Shown: positions 17,500 through 26,286, counted from the first letter of the stretch. The stretch is 40,981 nucleotides of DNA from an uncultured Synechococcus sp. (GCA_937911865.1 CALDSK010000108.1:1-40981), one strand, 5' to 3'. A program made the numbers and translations. Notes: generated by a model from the letters alone, not told the origin.

Positions 17500-19227
17500 T
17501 CAGCGAGAAAACAGAAAATCTCGAACTCGGCGTCTTTTAGACTGACCTGTTTTCCCATCGGCCAATTTCTCTGACCCATGCGATGCTGATTTTAACCCGT
17601 TTGGCTGCCGCTGCTCATCGAAAGCAGAGGCCCGCTGTTCATCAGTTTTGACAACCGGCAGCTCCAGATACTTATTCAATACCTTTGACACCTTCTGCGG
17701 CTGAATAGGCTTACCCAAGAACCCAGAAGCACCCACAATTTTTGCTCTAACTCTATCTGCAACCCCGTCATTACTAGTCATGATAATAACTGGCGTTTTT
17801 TGAAAAGCCGAAATGCGACGGATTTGGGCGCAGACTTCATAACCGTTAGCAATAGGCATCACCAGATCCAAAAAGATAAGATCGGGCTTCAGCTCTAGTA
17901 GCATCGGCAGCGCCTGAATCGGGTCAGGAATGTTTGTATACCGACAGCCCAGCTTTTCAACAATCGTAGACATCGTTCGGCTGTCTAGCGGGCTATCGTC
18001 AATGTATATGATGCTGGGCGCAGCAGCGTCTAGCGTTTGTGCAGCGGACTTCTTTCTGACCTTAATACGAGCAGATGTAGGCTTGCGACTGCTATGCGCA
18101 GCGGTTGCCGCTGGGCTGGTGCTTACCGGCAGCGGTTCCACTGAACGAGACGATGGCCGCGGCTTGCTCGCCGGGGTCTGTAGTCTTTCTGAGACTTGCA
18201 GCCTTTCTGAGACTTGCAGCCTTTCTGAGACTTGCAGCCTTTCTGAGACTTGCGGCCTTTCTGAGACTTGCGGTCTTTCTAGTGACTGTGCCCGCTGCGC
18301 CCCTGCGGGGAAGTTTTTCAATGCCGCCTCTGGGACACGCTCTGTCCGGTTCTCCGAGGGCTGCGGCTGTACCCTTTCTTGCACTACGGTCGGCTGCTTA
18401 GTCAGCAAAGCTTCCACCGGGCTATCTACTGATGAGCCAACCACTAATAGCGTCGATGCAAATCCGTGATCAATATTCTCTACTCGACCTGAAACCTCTG
18501 CAAAGTCAATCATCCTCTCGTCAAAGTAGGGCTGTAGTGACTTTGTAAACAGAAGCGTTGGCTGCCGAAACTGCGTAGCTAAATCCCTAAGCGTGCTCTT
18601 GCCATTACAGCAAGCCTTGAGAGTTTGCAGCATCTGTGGCGAGGTACGTATTCTAAGGGCTTCAAAATCGCTGATAATCAGCCCACGGTCAGGCGAGTGC
18701 TGAGCTAACCCCGCACGCCGCCAAGCTTCCCACTCTTGAGTAGCCTCACGCCAGGCACGGCCATCGTTGATCGTAATAGAAGGGAGCGTGGTCAGGTTTT
18801 TTTCGGCTGCCACGTAGCCTAAGCTTGGGCCTAATCCTTTCTCTGCCTGTTGAGTTTGCAGCGTAGCCACCTGCAAAATATCGAAGAGGTTTTCTGTAAT
18901 AACACTCTCAATTACATTGGCTAGCTGATTATCCGTCAGCCTTTTTAGCTTCACTAGCCGAGCTAGGGCGCTGTAGTTCCAGGCTTCGCTTGGAATTGCC
19001 TGACGCTGCTGAATCTGCTGCGCAAGCGCTGGGCTGTAGAGCTTCAGACTTCTCTCCCAGCGTCGCAAACCGTGCATTCTGGAGGTAATCCAAGTGATAC
19101 GACCCAGCAGAAAGCAAAGGCACCATACATCCGAACCGGCACTGAGCTTGACTACACCCGTAAATTGCTGTTCACGAGCGGTTTGAAATATCGATTGAAC
19201 GTCATCGGCAACGTGTTTGCCTGGCAT
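17500..19227 (-). CDS. pixG: PatA-type response regulator PixG, first gene of the operon
   Basis: 575 residues. The N-terminal PATAN (PatA N-terminal/DUF4388-like) domain covers about 1-245 and starts with DVQSIFQTAREQQFTGVVKL. A low-complexity linker (about 265-395) contains six copies of the hexapeptide SERLQV (315-350). A C-terminal receiver (405-522) has DD (410-411), phospho-Asp454 in FLDLVMP, Thr/Ser in MTSND and Lys506. Family knowledge: PatA-like regulators act as output proteins in cyanobacterial motility and pattern systems, and PixG heads the Synechocystis pix operon. Here too it comes first, with a ~780-bp non-coding region upstream. The receiver is intact and probably receives phosphate from PixL. 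Confidence 0.9.
   Translation of the reverse strand: MPGKHVADDVQSIFQTAREQQFTGVVKLSAGSDVWCLCFLLGRITWITSRMHGLRRWERSLKLYSPALAQQIQQRQAIPSEAWNYSALARLVKLKRLTDNQLANVIESVITENLFDILQVATLQTQQAEKGLGPSLGYVAAEKNLTTLPSITINDGRAWREATQEWEAWRRAGLAQHSPDRGLIISDFEALRIRTSPQMLQTLKACCNGKSTLRDLATQFRQPTLLFTKSLQPYFDERMIDFAEVSGRVENIDHGFASTLLVVGSSVDSPVEALLTKQPTVVQERVQPQPSENRTERVPEAALKNFPAGAQRAQSLERPQVSERPQVSERLQVSERLQVSERLQVSERLQTPASKPRPSSRSVEPLPVSTSPAATAAHSSRKPTSARIKVRKKSAAQTLDAAAPSIIYIDDSPLDSRTMSTIVEKLGCRYTNIPDPIQALPMLLELKPDLIFLDLVMPIANGYEVCAQIRRISAFQKTPVIIMTSNDGVADRVRAKIVGASGFLGKPIQPQKVSKVLNKYLELPVVKTDEQRASAFDEQRQPNGLKSASHGSEKLADGKTGQSKRRRVRDFLFSR
18178..18285 (-). repeat. 18-bp tandem repeat inside pixG
   Basis: Six in-frame copies of an 18-bp unit encode SERLQV (the first two copies vary), nearly identical at DNA level. 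The high identity points to recent expansion and to likely length variation between strains. It lies in the linker between PATAN and receiver. Confidence 0.9.
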
Positions 19228-19277
19228 GACAAAGCGTCCTCTAGAACAGGTGAGCGAAGGGGGCCTAAAGGCTAGAA

Positions 19278-19311
19278 ACTATACGGTGCAAAATCAATAA
19301 ATAAATTGATT
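19278..19311 (-). promoter_or_regulatory. possible pix promoter and operator
   Basis: Read on -, TATAGT (19278-19283) would be a good -10 for pixG, about 50 bp before the start codon. The palindrome AATCAAT-6 nt-ATTGATT (19292-19311) covers the -35 zone. Motif-based only. Confidence 0.4.
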
Positions 19312-19425
19312 GCAGCATACATTTTGATGATTAACAGGCACTTTCCAGTGAAGTAAGCGTAGTAACGCATAGGTACTTATGCTAGCGGCTGTGAGCATAG
19401 CTGCCACTCAAACAGGGTAAATTTC

Positions 19426-19486
19426 ACCGTATATTCACGGATTTGATAAATTCTTTCCCTAAGGTTTTACCGTAATACTACGGATT
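19426..19486. promoter_or_regulatory. pair of operator-like repeats
   Basis: Two 18-bp elements start 43 bp apart: ACCGTATATTCACGGATT (19426-19443) and ACCGTAATACTACGGATT (19469-19486). They agree in both outer parts and differ only in the central five bases. The second is a palindrome (CCGTA and TACGG). That pattern fits a dimeric regulator. They lie ~200 bp upstream of pixG and ~520 bp before the small gene at 20009. Confidence 0.45.
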
Positions 19487-20008
19487 CACTCATCACAGTT
19501 TAAGCTAGCTGTGCGGCTACTTCAATCACTTGTTGCGCTAAATCAGGCTATCGCTGAGTGCTTTAGCACATAAACTGTTCATCAAAAGCATCAGTAGATG
19601 AAAATTGGCAGCAGGAATTGCCCCTTCCTAATTTTGCTCCTTCTTATTTCTAAGCTGGGCGCAACCTAAAGGTTAAAGGTATTGAGAGAAGAGCCGGGAT
19701 AAGGAGAGTTGTTGTTGTTTATTCAGCGAACGGAAGCAAGCAAATGTCAGTTGCCCGACGTATAAGCGCGAATCGCAAACGACCTCCTACGCCTTACGTT
19801 TCTCTCAATAGCTATCTTTAATAAACAGCTATCTTTTGAGCGGTTACTGAGTGTTGAAACACTAAAGTTTTATAACATCAGCGCTCAAAACTGTGGCTTT
19901 GCTTACAGTTGAGGTACGGGGCGTAAGATATGCTTGAAGGGGCGAGGGAGCAAGTAAAACTCAACTCACAATATCAAGACGCTTTATTGTCTAACCGGGA
20001 GATCACCT
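19487..20008. other. non-coding region with inverted repeat, possible structured RNA
   Basis: No convincing gene is seen in this ~520-bp stretch. An 11-bp perfect inverted repeat, TATTGAGAGAA at 19680-19690 and its complement at 19800-19810, encloses 109 nt, as the closing stem of a small RNA might. AGCTATCTTT occurs twice nearby (about 19811 and 19828). I could not match it to 6S, SRP or tmRNA. An 11-bp pair at this distance can arise by chance. Confidence 0.3.
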
Positions 20009-20209
20009 ATGACAAATTCATCATCTACTAGTCCAAGTCACGCGGCAGAAAATGCTGAACTTTGGCAGAGTTTGAAAAGTGCGATCGCAACCAGCTCCGG
20101 CTTTCAAAGCTGGCAAGCTGAGCAACCCAAATCGATTACAACCAACACTTCAGTAGAACAAAGAGTGCGCCTGTATCTGCGTGAAACGTTAGAAACGCTA
20201 GCCTACTAA
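20009..20209 (+). CDS. small conserved cyanobacterial protein
   Basis: 66 residues. A Ser/Thr-rich start is followed by two predicted helices: AELWQSLKSAIATSSGFQSW (about 17-36) and VEQRVRLYLRETLETLAY at the C-terminus. A strong ribosome site (GGGAG, 7 bases before the ATG) and a terminator straight after support a real gene. The C-terminal pattern YLRETLETLAY looks like that of small cyanobacterial proteins of unknown function. It has no signal peptide and no cysteines. It is monocistronic. Confidence 0.8.
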   Translation: MTNSSSTSPSHAAENAELWQSLKSAIATSSGFQSWQAEQPKSITTNTSVEQRVRLYLRETLETLAY

Positions 20210-20233
20210 GGCGCTAGCCCATTCAAATAGCTG

Positions 20234-20275
20234 AAAAGCAGGCTTCACTCACTTTGCGAGGCCTGCTTTTTGCTA
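20234..20275 (+). terminator. rho-independent terminator
   Basis: The stem AAAAGCAGGC (20234-20243) pairs with GCCTGCTTTT (20261-20270), and the run of Ts continues to 20271. It ends the 66-residue gene. Confidence 0.85.
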
Positions 20276-20294
20276 GCTTACTTTTTGTTCCACA

Positions 20295-20415
20295 TAGCAT
20301 CTGTCGAGTTGCTTAGGACACTATCATCGGCTGAAACCGTTATGTAGCAACGGGCAACCCGACTAGCAAAGTAAGAATGCATCCTTACTTTGCTATAGCA
20401 ACTCGACAGAAGCTA
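20295..20415. repeat. 121-bp palindromic element with 19-bp terminal inverted repeats (MITE-like)
   Basis: The ends TAGCATCTGTCGAGTTGCT (20295-20313) and 20397-20415 are inverted repeats matching at 18 of 19 bases. Inside is a second perfect 12-bp hairpin (TAGCAAAGTAAG at 20364-20375, complement at 20384-20395). The left 61 bp aligns without gaps to 32552-32612, so the element belongs to a dispersed family. No transposase is present. A 2-bp CA on both sides is the only candidate target duplication. Confidence 0.65.
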
Positions 20416-20440
20416 CAGGTTCGCTTGCTCACACAAACTA

Positions 20441-21037
20441 CTAAGCATCCAACTCTCGCCGCCCTTCCAGCGCTCTTGCCAGCGTCACCTCATCGGCATA
20501 TTCCAAATCGCCCCCCATCGGCAAGCCAAACGCAATCCGGGTCACCTTTGTAAATGGCTTTAGCAGCTGCCCTACATACAGCGTTGTCGTATCTCCCTCA
20601 ATGCTAGGACTGATCGCCAAAATCACTTCACTTGTCCCTTCTTTATTCACCCGATGCACCAGCTGGCCTACATTCAGCTGCTCTGGGCCAATACCATCCA
20701 TGGGCGAAATTAAACCACCCAGCACGTGATATTTACCCTTATATTCTCGGGTTTTCTCTAGGGCAATCACATCTCGCGACTCTGCGACCACGCAGAGCGT
20801 AGAACTGTCACGAGACTGCGAGCGGCAGATATTGCAAATGGGCTCTGCTGACAGATGAAAGCACTGAGAGCACTGACCGACCTGCTGCTTTGCATCTAGT
20901 AACGCATTGGCCAGCGCCCGCACTTCTGCATCAGGTCGCTTGATAATGTGCATCGCCAAGCGCTGGGCTGATTTTGGCCCCACTCCAGGCAGACGCTGAA
21001 ATTCTTCAATGAGTTTGGCAAGAGGGCGCGTATAGAT
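20441..21037 (-). CDS. recR: recombination mediator RecR, start codon unusual
   Basis: RecR works with RecF/RecO to load RecA at gaps. The helix-hairpin-helix ([13 protein letters not shown]), the four-cysteine zinc site (CSQC...CNIC) and the Toprim domain ([15 protein letters not shown] ... [12 protein letters not shown]) are all present. Homology clearly begins upstream of the first standard start (GTG at 20983): the frame upstream reads [18 protein letters not shown], the normal RecR N-terminus, but no ATG/GTG/TTG exists between there and the stop at 21056-21058. An ATC at 21037 lies eight bases after AAGGAAG and is the best candidate. Using the GTG would delete about 19 residues before the HhH. 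Identity is certain; the start is not. It probably forms an operon with the two genes upstream. Confidence 0.9.
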   Translation of the reverse strand: MYTRPLAKLIEEFQRLPGVGPKSAQRLAMHIIKRPDAEVRALANALLDAKQQVGQCSQCFHLSAEPICNICRSQSRDSSTLCVVAESRDVIALEKTREYKGKYHVLGGLISPMDGIGPEQLNVGQLVHRVNKEGTSEVILAISPSIEGDTTTLYVGQLLKPFTKVTRIAFGLPMGGDLEYADEVTLARALEGRRELDA

Positions 21038-21078
21038 AGTCGTAGCTTCCTTTTTCTATAGTTTAAACGAGCTATAGT

Positions 21079-21303
21079 TTAGCGAGCTTTCTCATCCGTC
21101 TGCGGAGGTGCAATTTCTTCACTTTTACCTTTGACCGGCGGCAGGCTGTCGACCAAGCCCATTTCAAACGCTTCATCTGGCAGCTGGCCGACGATATACT
21201 TGCCGGGTTCAAATAAACCGCTCGCGGTCATACAGACCTGACGCAGCTCAACAATTTCGGTCTCTGCAAAAACTTCACGAGATAAACGACGCTCTAGTGG
21301 CAT
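21079..21303 (-). CDS. small conserved protein between raf1 and recR
   Basis: 74 residues from the ATG at 21303, which has an excellent ribosome site (GAGGAGG). A longer frame to 21399 would overlap raf1 and lacks such a site. Seen: a charged N-terminus (PLERRLSREVFAETEIVELR), a central Cys, the segment GKYIVGQLPDEAFEMGLV and a polar C-terminal tail. No signal peptide or membrane helix. I do not recognise the family. It starts 77 bp after raf1 ends and stops about 40 bp before recR, which suggests co-transcription. Confidence 0.72.
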   Translation of the reverse strand: MPLERRLSREVFAETEIVELRQVCMTASGLFEPGKYIVGQLPDEAFEMGLVDSLPPVKGKSEEIAPPQTDEKAR

Positions 21304-21380
21304 ATTGCTAGTCCTCCTCGACTGTCTGCTTATGAATGATATGAATGAGCAAGTGATATGAATAGGCGATATGTTTCGAG

Positions 21381-22484
21381 CTACTCGTCTAGTTGCCACA
21401 GTTCGTGGGTGTAGTCCCGGTCAAATATTTTCTTAGGACGCATGATAAGTACCACGCCGCCTAGCAGCTTAGTACCGGGCGCTTCTTCAAACCAGCTAAT
21501 CTCTAGCTGACCGCCAGCATCGACTACGAAGTAGCTAAACTCATCCCATGTGCGCTTGGCTTTGTCTATTACGATCAAAATATCTTCGGTATTCGTGATG
21601 CCCTCAGGTGGATTGGGCAGCTGTGAATATTTTGCTAGCAGCGCAATCGGGTCTTCGGCTTTTAGAATCACTTGCCAGCCCGGCACAGGCACCCAGGCCC
21701 CCGTCCCAGAAAATTTCACCATGCCAAAGGGCTCTTCCGGGTTCGCGCCTGGCACCTGATTGTAGTCTTGCGTCATAATCGGCATCTGACCGGCAACCGG
21801 CACGATGACGGGCGAATCAGCCTCATTTTCTAGGCGAAAGACGGGAAGTCGAGGCGCTTTCTTAGACGACACTACTGTAAAGTCAATCAGCAGCTTTTCT
21901 GCCTTACTTCGAGCCGTGTCAGACGTCGCAAACCGCAGGGCTTGAGCAATTAGCTTTGAGCGAGTCTGCAAATCACTTTGCTGACGAGCCAAACGCCAGT
22001 AGTGATAGGCAGCTGCATCACCCATTGTTTTCTCGAATCCAGGGGGCGGCGTTTCGCTGTAGTAAAAGTCGCGTAGCGCTTTCACGATGTCTTTTACCTG
22101 CTCGCTATCTAGCCCATTTTCAAAGGCAAAATCGGCGGCGGCGGCTCTGTTTTCTTGAGACAGAATGCGAAACTCGTATAGGCTGTCGCTACCTCGAATT
22201 TGATAGTGCGCTTTAGTCGCCTCGCTGACGCCGCCGGCTTCCATAGAGGCAAACACCTGAGAGGCCACAATCAATTGGTTTTGCTGAATGGGCTCAAAGC
22301 CAGTGGCTTCAAAAATCTCCTGCGCCGTCATCTTTGCTTTCTGCAAGGCCTGGCAAGATTGCCCCCACGTTACCCAATTGCCTTCTTTACGGCGCAGCCC
22401 GTGGATAATCGGCTCAAGGTCTGTAGCATTGAGGCTAGCGTTGGGGGTGGGCGATTCTGAAGAGCTAGAAGGGGTCGCGGTCAT
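21381..22484 (-). CDS. raf1: RuBisCO accumulation factor 1 (Raf1)
   Basis: 367 residues. Raf1 is a dimeric chaperone that binds folded RbcL and helps form the RbcL8 core of form I RuBisCO. The N-terminal alpha domain covers about 20-205: GLRRKEGNWVTWGQSCQALQ, TGFEPIQQNQLIVASQVF, then the helix with AAAYHYWRLARQQ. A linker follows, and the C-terminal beta dimerisation domain covers about 225-360 (FRLENEADSPVIVPVAGQMP, MVKFSGTGAWVPVPGWQVIL, ending HELWQLDE). Length and domain order match cyanobacterial Raf1. It leads a probable three-gene unit with the 74-residue gene and recR. The RuBisCO genes are not in the window. Confidence 0.93.
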   Translation of the reverse strand: MTATPSSSSESPTPNASLNATDLEPIIHGLRRKEGNWVTWGQSCQALQKAKMTAQEIFEATGFEPIQQNQLIVASQVFASMEAGGVSEATKAHYQIRGSDSLYEFRILSQENRAAAADFAFENGLDSEQVKDIVKALRDFYYSETPPPGFEKTMGDAAAYHYWRLARQQSDLQTRSKLIAQALRFATSDTARSKAEKLLIDFTVVSSKKAPRLPVFRLENEADSPVIVPVAGQMPIMTQDYNQVPGANPEEPFGMVKFSGTGAWVPVPGWQVILKAEDPIALLAKYSQLPNPPEGITNTEDILIVIDKAKRTWDEFSYFVVDAGGQLEISWFEEAPGTKLLGGVVLIMRPKKIFDRDYTHELWQLDE

Positions 22485-22591
22485 AGGTTGACGCAGGGCT
22501 AATTGCTACGTAATTATAGTAGTCTAATGAAAGCGAGTCTTTGATACATACTGCTTAAACGCTTTGTTCAAACGGCCTGCTATCACAATCC

Positions 22592-22664
22592 GGGGCTATA
22601 GCGCAGCTGGTAGCGCACCTCAATGGCATTGAGGGGGTCAGGAGTTCGAATCTCCTTAGCTCCA
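22592..22664 (+). tRNA. tRNA-Ala (anticodon GGC)
   Basis: A 73-nt cloverleaf. The acceptor GGGGCTA pairs with TAGCTCC and includes the G3:U70 pair that marks alanine tRNAs. The D arm is AGCGCAGCTGGTAGCGC. The anticodon stem CCTCA/TGAGG encloses anticodon GGC at 22625-22627. The T loop is TTCGAAT. The 3' CCA is not encoded. Confidence 0.97.
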
Positions 22665-22759
22665 TATAAATATCCATACATTAAATACTGACCGAACTAT
22701 GCCATAAACCTGTGTTTGCGAGGCTGTACTCACAGGTGCCAATGGCTAGACATCATGGC

Positions 22760-23767
22760 TTATGCCACACCGTAATAGTCTTTGTACCAGTCGACAAACT
22801 TTTTGATGCCAACCGATAGCGGTGTCGAGGGCTTGAAACCGACGTCGTTCATCAAATCAGTAACTTCGGCATAGGTTGCCGGGACGTCGCCTGGCTGCAT
22901 TGGCATCATGTTCATTTCGGCCTTTTTATCCATCGCCTGCTCAATAGAGGCAATGAAGTCCATCAGCGCAACCGGGCTATGGTTACCGATGTTATAGATT
23001 TTGTAGGGTGCGGTAGTGCTTCGCCCTTCAGCATCTGCTTCAGCCTGGGTTAATTTCACCTGCGGCTTGGTCATTACGCGCATGACGCCTTCTATAACAT
23101 CGTCAATGTAGGTAAAGTCACGCTCCATTTTGCCGTGGTTGTACACGTCGATGGGGTTGCCTTTGGCGATCGCATCGACAAACTTAAAGTAGGCCATATC
23201 GGGGCGACCCCAAGGTCCATACACCGTAAAAAAGCGCAGCCCTGTGATCGGAAGATCGTAGAGATGGCTGTAGGAGTGCGCCATCAGCTCATTCGCTTTT
23301 TTGGTCGCAGCGTATAGCGATACTGGATGATCGACCTGATCGTCGGTAGCAAAAGGAACTTTTTTATTTTTGCCATAGACCGAACTAGATGACGCAAACA
23401 CAAGATGGCCCACCTTACTATGGCGACAGCCTTCCAATATGTTGGCAAATCCCAGCAGGTTGCTGTCGGCGTAGGCCAGCGGATTTTCGAGCGAGTAGCG
23501 AACCCCGGCTTGAGCAGCTAGGTTGACCACACAGCTAAATGAGTTTTGAGCAAATAGGTTGGCAATGACCGTGCGATCGCCCAAATCCATCTTCTCAAAC
23601 GTAAAATTCTCAAATCCTTTCAGCTGCTCTAACCGGCCCAGCTTCAAATCCACATCGTAATAATCGTTTAGCGAGTCGATGCCGTGCACCTGCTCTCCAG
23701 CTTCTAGCAACCGCAAAGATAAAAAATAGCCGATAAATCCGGCAGAACCAGTTACAAGAATTGTCAT
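22760..23767 (-). CDS. NAD-dependent nucleotide-sugar epimerase, UDP-glucuronate 4-epimerase type
   Basis: 335 residues, an extended SDR. Rossmann motif GSAGFIG (7-13), DSLNDYYD after the second strand, NLAAQAGVRYSLENP, catalytic Ser/Tyr/Lys (SSSSVYG and YAATKKANE), and YGPWGRPDMAYFKF for substrate binding. This set is typical of CapI/LpsL-type UDP-glucuronate 4-epimerases, which supply UDP-galacturonate for surface polysaccharides. It is cytosolic. It is divergent from pnp with 249 bp between. No other polysaccharide genes are near. UDP-GlcA specificity is inferred from overall resemblance. Confidence 0.87.
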   Translation of the reverse strand: MTILVTGSAGFIGYFLSLRLLEAGEQVHGIDSLNDYYDVDLKLGRLEQLKGFENFTFEKMDLGDRTVIANLFAQNSFSCVVNLAAQAGVRYSLENPLAYADSNLLGFANILEGCRHSKVGHLVFASSSSVYGKNKKVPFATDDQVDHPVSLYAATKKANELMAHSYSHLYDLPITGLRFFTVYGPWGRPDMAYFKFVDAIAKGNPIDVYNHGKMERDFTYIDDVIEGVMRVMTKPQVKLTQAEADAEGRSTTAPYKIYNIGNHSPVALMDFIASIEQAMDKKAEMNMMPMQPGDVPATYAEVTDLMNDVGFKPSTPLSVGIKKFVDWYKDYYGVA

Positions 23768-24016
23768 AGCTAAAAATTAGGAATAAAGATAATGAATAAG
23801 GAAAAAGCTTAGCTTAATAGAGACTTGCTCACTATAGTATTGGCTACCTCATAGATACTGGACACACATCACACCTGTAGATAATTCTGGTGGCTGATAG
23901 CAGCACCGGCAGCAGCAGCGCGGAAACTAAAGAGGCAACCACGCAAGGCTTCGTCATCAGTGATACGATTGCCACACTAGCAAAATGAGAAAACTAAAAA
24001 GAGTAAGGACTCCTCA

Positions 24017-26167
24017 ATGCAAGAAATTGATAAGTCGATTTCCATCGACGGTCGAGATATTCAGCTGAAGGTAGGGCTGTTTGCCCCTCAGGCTGGTGGC
24101 TCGGTACTCATAAGTTCTGGCGATACGGCTGTGTTGGTCTCAGCTACAAGATCTAGCGGTAGAGAAGGTATCGACTTCCTACCTTTACTGGTCGATTACG
24201 AAGAAAGACTCTATGCAGCCGGGCGTATTCCCGGCGGTTTTTTGCGCCGTGAAGGCCGCCCGCCCGAGCGCGCCACGCTCACTAGCCGTCTGATTGACCG
24301 GCCCATGCGTCCGCTGTTTCCCCAGTGGATTCGTGACGATATTCAAATCGTGGCTACGACCCTATCTATGGATGAGGACGTGCCGCCCGACGTTTTAGCC
24401 GCAACCGGGGCCTCCATTGCCGTACTGCTGGCGGAAATTCCCTTTAATGGACCCATGGCAGCGGTACGCGTTGGCCTGGTGGGCGATGACTTTATCATCA
24501 ATCCCACCTACGCAGAGATGGAAGAAGGCGAGCTAGACCTGATAGTAGCTGGCTCTCCTGATGGCGTCATTATGGTCGAAGCTGGCGCCAATCAGCTACC
24601 TGAGCAAGACGTGATTGAAGCAATTGACTTTGGCTATGAAGTCGTTCGCGACCTGATTCAAGCTCAGCTTGATTTGGTCAAAGAGCTTGGTTTGGAGCGA
24701 CCGACAGAACCTGAGCCTGAGTCGTCGCCTGAACTGGAAACGTTTTTGAGCGATCGCGCCACCGCCGACATCAAAGAAGTGCTCAAGCAGTTCGAGCAGA
24801 GCAAATCTGAGCGAGACGGTAAGCTAGACGCGATTAAAGCCACCATTGCAGACGAAATTGCTGAGAAAGCCGAAGATGATGTCGTTCGCGTCGCGGTCGA
24901 TAGCAATAAGAGAGCTTTGGGTAAAGCCTTCAAGGGCCTCACCAAAAAGCTGATGCGCGCCCAGATTGTAGAAGAAGGCGTTCGCGTCGATGGCCGCAAG
25001 CTTGACCAAATTCGTCCCATTACCTGTCGCACCAGCGTATTACCCAACCGCGTTCACGGTACCGGGCTCTTCCGCCGAGGCCTCACTCAGGTGCTTTCTG
25101 TCGCTACGCTTGGGACACCTGGCGATGCGCAAATGATGGACGACCTCCATCCTGGCGAAGACAAAAAGTACATGCACCACTACAACTTTCCGCCTTATTC
25201 TGTGGGTGAAACGCGGCCAATGCGATCGCCCGGTCGCCGCGAAGTAGGTCATGGTGCCCTCGCCGAACGCGCCCTCGTTCCGGTTCTACCCAGCCAAGCA
25301 GAATTTCCCTACGTCATTCGCGTCGTCTCCGAATGCCTATCTTCTAATGGCTCAACGTCTATGGGTTCGGTCTGCGGCTCTACGCTATCACTGATGGACG
25401 CGGGTGTTCCGATCGCTCAACCCGTGAGCGGTGCAGCCATGGGCCTGATCCGTGAAGGTGAAGAGGTCCGCATCCTGTCAGATATCCAAGGCATTGAAGA
25501 CTTCTTGGGTGACATGGACTTTAAGGTGGCTGGCACCGACAGCGGCATCACCGCACTCCAGCTAGATATGAAGATCACTGGCCTGCCGATGGCAGTGATC
25601 AGTGAAGCCATCAACCAGGCCCGTCCTGCTCGTCTTCACATTCTAGAAAAGATGCTCTCGGCAATTGACAAGCCACGCGAGGAAGTCTCACCGTTTGCAC
25701 CGCGCTTGCTCACGATGCAGGTGAAGCCAGACCAGATTGGTATGGTGATTGGGCCGGGCGGCAAGCAAATCAAGGCAATCACAGAAGCGACTGGCGCGAA
25801 GGTCGACATTCAAGATGACGGGACCGTGACCATTTCTGCGGTTGATTCTGATAAGGCCAAACAGGCTCAGAAGATGATCGAAGGGATTACGCACGTACCA
25901 GAAGCTGGCAATGTCTACATGGGTAAAGTCACTCGGGTGATTCCTATTGGCGCCTTTGTAGAAATTATGCCGGGCAAGGAAGGCATGATTCATATTTCAC
26001 AGCTCGCTGACTACCGAGTCAACAAGGTCGAAGACGAAGTGAATGTAGACGACGAAGTGCTCGTAAAAGTGCGTGAGATTGATAACCGTGGCCGCGTTAA
26101 CCTGACTCGGTTGGGAATTCACCCCGATGAGGCGGAGAAAGCCAAAGCTGCGGTAGGCGTGGCGTAA
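24017..26167 (+). CDS. pnp: polynucleotide phosphorylase (PNPase)
   Basis: 716 residues. It degrades RNA 3'-5' using phosphate, and in cyanobacteria also makes heteropolymeric tails. Two RNase PH domains: residues 1-~230 with [20 protein letters not shown], and about 325-550 with [20 protein letters not shown], the phosphate-site sequence [21 protein letters not shown] and [20 protein letters not shown]. Between them lies the alpha-helical linker domain. A KH domain follows ([14 protein letters not shown], about 575-635), then an S1 domain (about 640-705, VGAFVEI-like and GMIHISQLA). Length and order are standard. A ribosome site (AAGGA) precedes the ATG. Confidence 0.97.
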   Translation: MQEIDKSISIDGRDIQLKVGLFAPQAGGSVLISSGDTAVLVSATRSSGREGIDFLPLLVDYEERLYAAGRIPGGFLRREGRPPERATLTSRLIDRPMRPLFPQWIRDDIQIVATTLSMDEDVPPDVLAATGASIAVLLAEIPFNGPMAAVRVGLVGDDFIINPTYAEMEEGELDLIVAGSPDGVIMVEAGANQLPEQDVIEAIDFGYEVVRDLIQAQLDLVKELGLERPTEPEPESSPELETFLSDRATADIKEVLKQFEQSKSERDGKLDAIKATIADEIAEKAEDDVVRVAVDSNKRALGKAFKGLTKKLMRAQIVEEGVRVDGRKLDQIRPITCRTSVLPNRVHGTGLFRRGLTQVLSVATLGTPGDAQMMDDLHPGEDKKYMHHYNFPPYSVGETRPMRSPGRREVGHGALAERALVPVLPSQAEFPYVIRVVSECLSSNGSTSMGSVCGSTLSLMDAGVPIAQPVSGAAMGLIREGEEVRILSDIQGIEDFLGDMDFKVAGTDSGITALQLDMKITGLPMAVISEAINQARPARLHILEKMLSAIDKPREEVSPFAPRLLTMQVKPDQIGMVIGPGGKQIKAITEATGAKVDIQDDGTVTISAVDSDKAKQAQKMIEGITHVPEAGNVYMGKVTRVIPIGAFVEIMPGKEGMIHISQLADYRVNKVEDEVNVDDEVLVKVREIDNRGRVNLTRLGIHPDEAEKAKAAVGVA

Positions 26168-26176
26168 AGGCTCAAT

Positions 26177-26212
26177 AGCAAGGAGGGCTGCTCAATAGCG
26201 ACCTCCTTTGCT
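26177..26212 (+). terminator. hairpin between pnp and tpiA
   Basis: AGCAAGGAGG (26177-26186) pairs with CCTCCTTTGCT (26202-26212) with one bulged base. There is no T tract. A direct repeat GCTCAATAGC lies across the hairpin. It may be a weak terminator or a processing site. Confidence 0.5.
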
Positions 26213-26286
26213 GTCTCACACAAAATTGCTTGCGGTTAGGGTTTACCTGTAGGATCCATAGATGCTACGCCTATAAAAAGAGAACT

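Noticed and set aside
17463..17579. upstream extension of pixH
   Set aside because: It would overlap the pixG coding end and adds residues without receiver-domain homology, while the ATG at 17462 gives the standard domain start.
18178..18285. regular repeats as a possible CRISPR array
   Set aside because: The repeats are contiguous, in frame and have no spacers. No CRISPR array or cas gene is seen anywhere in the window.
17930..18469. 179-codon frame opposite pixG with Cys/Ser repeats
   Set aside because: The repeats are the mirror of the SERLQV repeat in pixG, which has clear domains. This is a shadow frame.
19680..19810. identity as 6S or SRP RNA
   Set aside because: The SRP core sequence with its GGAA-type loop context is absent, and length and bubble do not fit 6S RNA. 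It is kept only as an unnamed structure.
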